Source of the DNA: JAMZMI01 sp963848175
GTDB lineage: Bacteria > Bacteroidota > Bacteroidia > Cytophagales > Cyclobacteriaceae
Length of the DNA: 64,000 bases
Direction: 5' to 3'
Assembly (NCBI GenBank): GCA_963848175.1
Contig: CAWKCO010000006.1
Coordinates: 248,001-312,000 of the forward strand
The stretch's first letter is position 1. Each line of letters opens with the position of its first letter. Of the stretch, positions 59,701-64,000 are shown one piece after another. Below the pieces are notes generated by a model. The model saw only the letters and a list, made by a program, of their open reading frames with translations. It searched no databases and had not been told where the DNA came from. The translations under genes and the position numbers were made by a program.

Positions 59701-59780
59701 AAAATATCAGTCGAGGGATTGATAATTTTACTGCACCACAGCCAAGAATGTTTTTTACTGGAGTTAAAGTTGGGTTTTAA
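56703..59780 (+). CDS. SusC/RagA-family TonB-linked outer-membrane protein
   Basis: The 1025-residue protein has a signal peptide (cleaved near SAQ, ~20), a carboxypeptidase-regulatory-like domain (TVSGKVTNEEGQPVVGAIV), the SusC plug with VRVRGGSSLANSNQPLYVVD and the SusC signature DASAAAIYGSRAANGVIII, and a barrel ending FFTGVKVGF. ATG 56703 is chosen over the open frame to 56631. It imports oligosaccharides or peptides together with the SusD lipoprotein encoded 3 bases downstream. No glycosidase is adjacent, so the ligand is unknown. Confidence 0.95.
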   Translation: MRRKITAYLLVLFTVGYASAQELTVSGKVTNEEGQPVVGAIVKVAESSAATYTDAQGNFTVPVLDSYETLIISGEGLSTEKISLVGRSSVSVSMKKGKKTEEMLSTGFGSQSKKEMTGSVSQIDGGTIAQSPLINLEQANQGKAAGLFIQNSSGKLGGSSSVRVRGGSSLANSNQPLYVVDGVPLVSGNQSNINPSNIASIEVLKDASAAAIYGSRAANGVIIITTKSGVSGKMNVDVDYQFGVSTTPKYLDLMSGKEYNKLVIENALQPIVGAEGEYTGEELENWVNSGVTAIKINGNTINLPPFYSNLDNETDWQKEIFQTGISHRANVALQGGTENLGYFASVGYNTQEGILIGNRFDRLNGSLSLDGKLSKKLTAIVNLNYIYTKDWKLKEDQDLGSPLQGIALPPSDTYDPNNDYRLQSFKLIYNPLTEVYNSDNFGFNNSVIGNLGLTYAITKSLKFDVNGGADFSNLRDELRQGPATQEGGTTGQSQLAESELRNYTYNAWVTFNPEIGSSHNLSTVLGASYQKSERVSTFREANINSVSVLENLASDDPSVRIADIPAGVNVMISSFARVNYDFKNKYIFQLSGRVDGSSKFGTENRYGFFPAASAGWVLSEEDFMSSLSILSFLKIKSSYGIIGNVPNDDFLYRTNYFRALYGNNQALRIANLSNPALKWESTKQLGIGLEFGIAERFTGSVDYYQKKTSDLLFPVPVSMTSGFSTVLKNIGSMENSGLEFNLSSTNVAQRDFTWTTDFNISFNRNKITNLNGNRLIVGASSFLEGEAAGSFYLREYAGVDPDYGDPLYYLNREPTPEEVSSQTDVYTIDGKFGGQYVTHKWELAERVVSGNPNPGYFGGITNTIGYKNFDLSFMFQFVGDVDIYYETGEFMANRGYQLLNQFADQSDRWFSPADVDAANPRFDFAEENTNPSTKWIEDGSYIRLKNVTFTFHMPQTILDGWGISMMDFYVGGSNLLTFSDYRGYDPDVNYVDPLDGVVGQNISRGIDNFTAPQPRMFFTGVKVGF

Positions 59781-59783
59781 ATC

Positions 59784-61289
59784 ATGAGAAAGTCACTAAA
59801 TATAATCACCGAAAAAATGAAATATTTAATTCAACTAATTGCAATTGTTGTGATGGCATTGAGCATTTCTTGTGATAGTCTGCTGGATGTAGAAGCCGAT
59901 GGAGTCATTGGAGGAGAGATTTACAATTCTCAAGAGAATATTCAAAAAGCACTTAATGGAGCTTATTATAGCTTTGGAGGAATTTATGATGGGACTGATG
60001 GAGGCGAATTATTTGGAGGAGACTTTATTTTGATTCCAACCTTGATTGTGGCACAAAATGTATCTGAAGTTTCATGGGATGGGACTAATGGCCCTTTATA
60101 CTCTGATTTTTTAGACAATAAAATCCTACCAACAAACTTAAGAATTGAGTCCAATTGGAGACGATCCTATGAAGTTATCAATATTCTAAATCACATTCTA
60201 AAGAATATTAACAATGTAACTACTGAAAAAGACCGTATTGAAGGTGAGGCGTTAGCCATGAGAGGGATGTTATATTTTGAAATGGTCAGGCTTTGGGGAG
60301 CTGAGTATGAAAGCACTACCATAAGCAGCCCAAGTATTCCATTATTAACAGAGCCGATTTCAACCGTAAAAGATATCGTGACACCAACGCTTGCGACCGT
60401 GGGCAAGGTATATGAGCAGGTACAAGAAGATCTGGAAGCGGCTTCTATCTTACTAGAGCCACTTGGAAAAAATGGAGCTAACCTGTCTCATTACGCATGC
60501 GAGGCGATACTCATGCGAGTGGCCATGCACAAAGGAGAATATAATCAGGCCGAAACCCATGCATCAAAAATCATAGGAACAAATGGCGTTTTTGATTTGA
60601 CGGATACTCCGTTTGAAGCATTCAATAATTTTGAGAACAGTGTCGAAGATATTTTTGGTATCCAACAGACGGTGGCAAACAATACTGGCGATATTACCAC
60701 GTCTACAGGATTGACATATTATTACTCTTCCGTAGTAGGAAAGGGAGTTGGTGCCTTACGTATACAAGGAGCTTCTTTTAACACCACTTCTTTAATTAAT
60801 AGACCGAAGTTCGCTCCTGAAGATTTGAGAGGTATGATAATTTCTGATACTGATTCAATGTCCCTTGTTGGTAATATCGACGAGCTTTTTTATCGAAATA
60901 TCAATAACACAAGTACGTTCTCATCAGGCAAATACTTGAGTGCAGATCGCGTCATTCCTGTGATTCGATTAGCAGAAATTCATCTGGCCAGAGCTGAAGC
61001 AATCGCTCGTCAAGATAATGCAGTTACTCAGGAGGCCATTGACGATTTGAATGAAACTCGTACACGAGCAGGTGTAGTAGCGTTACAAGTAGATGATTTT
61101 ACCAATGGAGGATTTGATGCCTTAATAGATAGTATCAAAATTGAAAAGAAAAGAGAATTTCTCTACGAAGGGCTTATTTTTCATGATTTAAAAAGATGGA
61201 ATGATGAAATCGGTATTCCTGGTACTCCAGCTACCGATCCAAAATTTATTTTACCAATACCTCAGTCTGAAACGGACACTTGGAAGTAG
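59784..61289 (+). CDS. SusD/RagB-family nutrient-binding lipoprotein
   Basis: The 501-residue precursor has a lipobox near LSISCDSLLDVEADG and the SusD helical fold: YNSQENIQKALNGAYYSFGG early, LAMRGMLYFEMVRLWGAEY (TPR-like core), and the closing KKREFLYEGLIFHDLKRW. ATG 59817 (MKYLIQLIA) is an equally possible start. It caps the SusC barrel, from which it is 3 bases away, and delivers the ligand. Confidence 0.95.
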   Translation: MRKSLNIITEKMKYLIQLIAIVVMALSISCDSLLDVEADGVIGGEIYNSQENIQKALNGAYYSFGGIYDGTDGGELFGGDFILIPTLIVAQNVSEVSWDGTNGPLYSDFLDNKILPTNLRIESNWRRSYEVINILNHILKNINNVTTEKDRIEGEALAMRGMLYFEMVRLWGAEYESTTISSPSIPLLTEPISTVKDIVTPTLATVGKVYEQVQEDLEAASILLEPLGKNGANLSHYACEAILMRVAMHKGEYNQAETHASKIIGTNGVFDLTDTPFEAFNNFENSVEDIFGIQQTVANNTGDITTSTGLTYYYSSVVGKGVGALRIQGASFNTTSLINRPKFAPEDLRGMIISDTDSMSLVGNIDELFYRNINNTSTFSSGKYLSADRVIPVIRLAEIHLARAEAIARQDNAVTQEAIDDLNETRTRAGVVALQVDDFTNGGFDALIDSIKIEKKREFLYEGLIFHDLKRWNDEIGIPGTPATDPKFILPIPQSETDTWK

Positions 61290-61298
61290 GGACTAGTG

Positions 61299-61333
61299 AC
61301 GCCATAACAAGAAATGTTTATGGCGTTTAATTT
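61299..61333 (+). terminator. Terminator of the SusC/SusD operon
   Basis: ACGCCATAA (61299-61307) pairs with TTATGGCGT (61318-61326), followed by TTAATTTTT. Confidence 0.82.
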
Positions 61334-61463
61334 TTATAATGCATTGAATGTGGTTTTTTGCACTGATTTTGACCAGTAAGTTTGGTTGTGCGAGAAGATC
61401 ATTTGCTTACGAGCTAAAATATTAGTTAATTTATATTTTATATCAAAAAAATTTAATTCCGCC

Positions 61464-64000
61464 ATGATACGTATTGTTTCTCTGATTTTTACCCTGGTGC
61501 TGCTTACAGCAGCTTTACCATCTTTTTCGCAATACAAGTTTGATAACAAGAAAGCTGAAAAGCTCTACAACAAACTGGAAACGTACTACGAAAATTATGA
61601 GTACGACAAGATTTTAAAGAATGAAGCTGCTATTACCAGTAGTTTCCTCAACAAAAAGGACACGCTTGCTGCATTGATGTATTCGTTTTTGGGCGAAGCT
61701 TACATGTATCAATTAAATGATATGCCTAAATCCCTCAGTTTCTATGATAAGGAATTGGCATTGAGAAGAGAGCTCGGCGATAAAAATATTCGTGAGCTTA
61801 TATTCAATATCGGATATATCAAAGATGAACTCGGTCAATATAACGAAACGGAAGTCTTATTTTTAGAACTACTCCAGCTGGAAAGCAAAGAGTTTGGAGA
61901 AAAAAGCGAGGAGTATGCGTTTTCTGCGCTTTCGCTTTTGGATCATTATATGCGGGTAGAACAAACCGAGAAAGGCTTGGAGTTTGGTAAGCGCTTGAGT
62001 AAAATCGTTCAAAGAAACTCATTGAATGAAGCCATGACGCTTAAGCAGATGGGTGATCTCTATCAGATATCAGGCAATTTCAGCAAATCTGAAAAAAACC
62101 TAGCCGAGGCGCTAAGCATTCTAAACGATTTGGGCATGTATGCCTCCATTGAGTATGCCAGTACTTTGGTGAGTTTGGCGGGTCTTTACAATCAGATCGG
62201 CAAAATACCACAAGCCGAAGAAGTTTATACCGAAGCGAAATCTATTTTAGAAAGACTGCAAGGAGATCAGGATGAGTTTAAGATGATAGTGAGTGGTAAC
62301 CTTGCTTTGAACTATACTTCCTTAGGAAATTTTGATAAAGCTGAGAAATTGTATCTGGAGGTAATGGCTTTTGACAAAGCCTATTATGGAGAGGGCACTT
62401 ACCCTGTAGCGGTTGATGCTGGTAATCTTGCTGATAGTTACAAAAAATCGGGGAAATTATCGAAGGCAGAGGAATACTATAAAATCTCAGGTGATATTTA
62501 TAAGTCTATTGTAGGTGAAGAGAGCACAGAATATGGTCGTATCCTTCAAAATTTGGCGTACATAAATATGAAAAAGGGTAATATCGCCATAGCCAAAACG
62601 TATGGACAACAGGCGCTGGCCACTTTTCAAAAAACAACTAAAAACAAAGTACAGCTGGCAGTGGCCAATTTCAATTTAGGAGAGGTTTATCTTGGTAATG
62701 ATGAACTAGAAGAAGCAGAGAAGTATCACCTAGCAGCACTAGACCTAATTAAAAAGGGTGTAGGTGAAAACCATCCAGATTATGCAAAAAGCACCACACA
62801 GCTCGCTATCTTGAATTGGAGAAAGAAAGATTACAAAACAGCATTAAGCTATTACAAAGAAACCTTTGACAACTATTTCAAGCAGATAGACATGGTTTTT
62901 CCGATTTTGAGTGAAGAGGAAAAAACCAAGTTTTACTACAACAAACTGAAGCCTGCGTTTGAGCAATACAATTCATTTATCATTGAGACTAGCTCTGAAG
63001 ACAAATCATTGATCGGTGAGATGTATAACAATCAACTGGCTACCAAAGGTCTGATCCTTTACGCTTCTGGCAAAGTGCGAAAGGCCATCATGTCAAGTGG
63101 GGATTCTCTGCTCATAGATAAATACAACACTTGGATTACTCAAAAGGAACAACTGGCTAAACTTTTCAGCTCCAGTACACTTCCTGTAGATGAGAGAAAT
63201 AAATTAATAGATTCCCTGAATGTAGCATCCAATAATCTTGAGAAAGAGCTGAGCAAATCTAGTGATGCCTTTTCATCTACCTTGGCCAATAAAAACTTAA
63301 CCTGGCAGGCAGTTCAAAAGAAATTGAAACCAGGAGAAGCTGCGGTTGAAACCATTAGATTTAGAGATTTCTCTACTGATTCAGCAGGTATTTTTACAGA
63401 TGAAGTGTATTATGCTGCTCTAATAGTAACAGGGGCTACCACAGAAAATCCAGATCTTGTAGTGATGCGAAATGGTAAGCTGATGGAGACGAAATACCTA
63501 TCCAACTATAGAAATGCGATCAAGTACAAAGTGGATGAAGATTATAGCTACCGTCTATTCTGGAAGCCAATTGCCAACAAGTTGGAAGGAATCAAAAAGG
63601 TCTATTTTTCTCCTGATGGCGTATTTAATCAAATCAGTATTTATACACTGAGAAATCCTGCCACTGGAAATTTCACTATTGACGAACTGGAAATCCAAGT
63701 TTTGAACAACACCAAAGATTTGCTTGCTGTGAATTCTGTAGGCAAGTCCTCAGGCATGTCATACCTCTACGGCTACCCGAATTACAACATGGGTGTGATA
63801 GATGAAGCCAAAGAGAGTGGTAAGGATTCGAATAAAGCTGCACAGGAAGCTGCTAAGGCCGCCAGTGAAAATAGAGGCCGTGGAATGAGCCGTGGCGGAG
63901 AACGAGGCGTACGCGGAGCTGATGACGACAACTCGTTGACTAGAGGCGGAGCAATACCAAGAGGTCTTCGTGGAAATATGCTCAGATACATGAGATCAAA
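61464..64000 (+). CDS. TPR / CHAT-domain-type secreted protein, 3'-truncated by window edge
   Basis: The frame is open to the end of the window, giving at least 845 residues. A signal peptide (cleaved near FSQ, ~25) precedes about ten tetratricopeptide units (for example AEEVYTEAKSILERL, AEKLYLEVMAFDKAY, AEEYYKISGDIYKSI, AEKYHLAALDLIKKG). The region after ~nt 63300 begins as a CHAT-type caspase-like domain (WQAVQKKLKPGEAAVETIRF, KKVYFSPDGVFNQISIYTL). The expected His-Cys catalytic part is partly beyond the window or in the Gly/Arg-rich insert near 63860-63960. It may be a peptidase or a protein-scaffold; it is not part of the Sus operon. Confidence 0.88.
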   Translation, partial: MIRIVSLIFTLVLLTAALPSFSQYKFDNKKAEKLYNKLETYYENYEYDKILKNEAAITSSFLNKKDTLAALMYSFLGEAYMYQLNDMPKSLSFYDKELALRRELGDKNIRELIFNIGYIKDELGQYNETEVLFLELLQLESKEFGEKSEEYAFSALSLLDHYMRVEQTEKGLEFGKRLSKIVQRNSLNEAMTLKQMGDLYQISGNFSKSEKNLAEALSILNDLGMYASIEYASTLVSLAGLYNQIGKIPQAEEVYTEAKSILERLQGDQDEFKMIVSGNLALNYTSLGNFDKAEKLYLEVMAFDKAYYGEGTYPVAVDAGNLADSYKKSGKLSKAEEYYKISGDIYKSIVGEESTEYGRILQNLAYINMKKGNIAIAKTYGQQALATFQKTTKNKVQLAVANFNLGEVYLGNDELEEAEKYHLAALDLIKKGVGENHPDYAKSTTQLAILNWRKKDYKTALSYYKETFDNYFKQIDMVFPILSEEEKTKFYYNKLKPAFEQYNSFIIETSSEDKSLIGEMYNNQLATKGLILYASGKVRKAIMSSGDSLLIDKYNTWITQKEQLAKLFSSSTLPVDERNKLIDSLNVASNNLEKELSKSSDAFSSTLANKNLTWQAVQKKLKPGEAAVETIRFRDFSTDSAGIFTDEVYYAALIVTGATTENPDLVVMRNGKLMETKYLSNYRNAIKYKVDEDYSYRLFWKPIANKLEGIKKVYFSPDGVFNQISIYTLRNPATGNFTIDELEIQVLNNTKDLLAVNSVGKSSGMSYLYGYPNYNMGVIDEAKESGKDSNKAAQEAAKAASENRGRGMSRGGERGVRGADDDNSLTRGGAIPRGLRGNMLRYMRS

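Noticed and set aside
1..64000. tRNA, rRNA or riboswitch genes
   Set aside because: No T-loop, anticodon-arm or known riboswitch pattern was found in the intergenic sequences by eye; a covariance-model search would be decisive.

Overview
The window looks like a chromosomal segment of a marine-type Bacteroidota, most likely order Cytophagales. The evidence is a SusC/SusD pair, a CarboxypepD_reg-type TonB receptor, several OmpA-type lipoprotein/porin genes, a PD40-OmpA protein, an AsmA protein, a 7TM-DISM hybrid histidine kinase, promoters with the Bacteroidota -7 element TAnnTTTG, and a fadB with the dehydrogenase domain ahead of the hydratase domain. Genus is not resolvable from the sequence alone. 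No rRNA, tRNA or CRISPR array was seen.

Layout. 0-9.5 kb: the 3' end of a surface-repeat protein, a hybrid sensor kinase, a predicted membrane-anchored zinc peptidase, a TonB receptor, a CsbD-like protein and an outer-membrane barrel. 9.5-14.4 kb: a fatty-acid beta-oxidation operon (MarR regulator, fadB, four-helix-bundle protein, fadA) with a palindromic operator candidate before the MarR gene. 14.6-22 kb: a NarL-type response regulator, a CASTOR/POLLUX-like channel, glutamate dehydrogenase, prmC divergent from ribD-msrC. 22-27 kb: a second NarL-type regulator, a TauE/SafE permease, a structured 124-bp tandem repeat, and three exported proteins of unknown function. Three promoters here share an ATACC-N8-GGTAT dyad at a fixed distance from the -7 box; this is the best candidate for an undescribed regulon. 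28-29.4 kb: a complete IS4-family insertion with 17-bp ends and a 9-bp target duplication. 29.4-38.4 kb: MaoC hydratase, a PilJ/NarX-like sensor, nth, an ECF sigma factor with a small partner, uvrA followed by a degenerate second uvrA 3' end, tpiA and prmA. 38.4-56.4 kb: a 1632-residue secreted protein with [DN]PW repeats, M20 peptidase, DsbD, M23 peptidase, two OmpA proteins, a transglutaminase-like protein, aldehyde dehydrogenase and AsmA. 56.7-64 kb: SusC, SusD and a TPR/CHAT-type protein running off the end.

A recurring feature is that nine otherwise well conserved genes are interrupted by a single-nucleotide frameshift (about seven +1, two -1). Each can be restored by one base, and the restored lengths match the families where a family length is known. 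Because housekeeping genes (prmA, gdhA, dsbD) are hit, residual sequencing/assembly error is the simplest explanation, but it should be verified. Such genes are listed once, spanning both parts.
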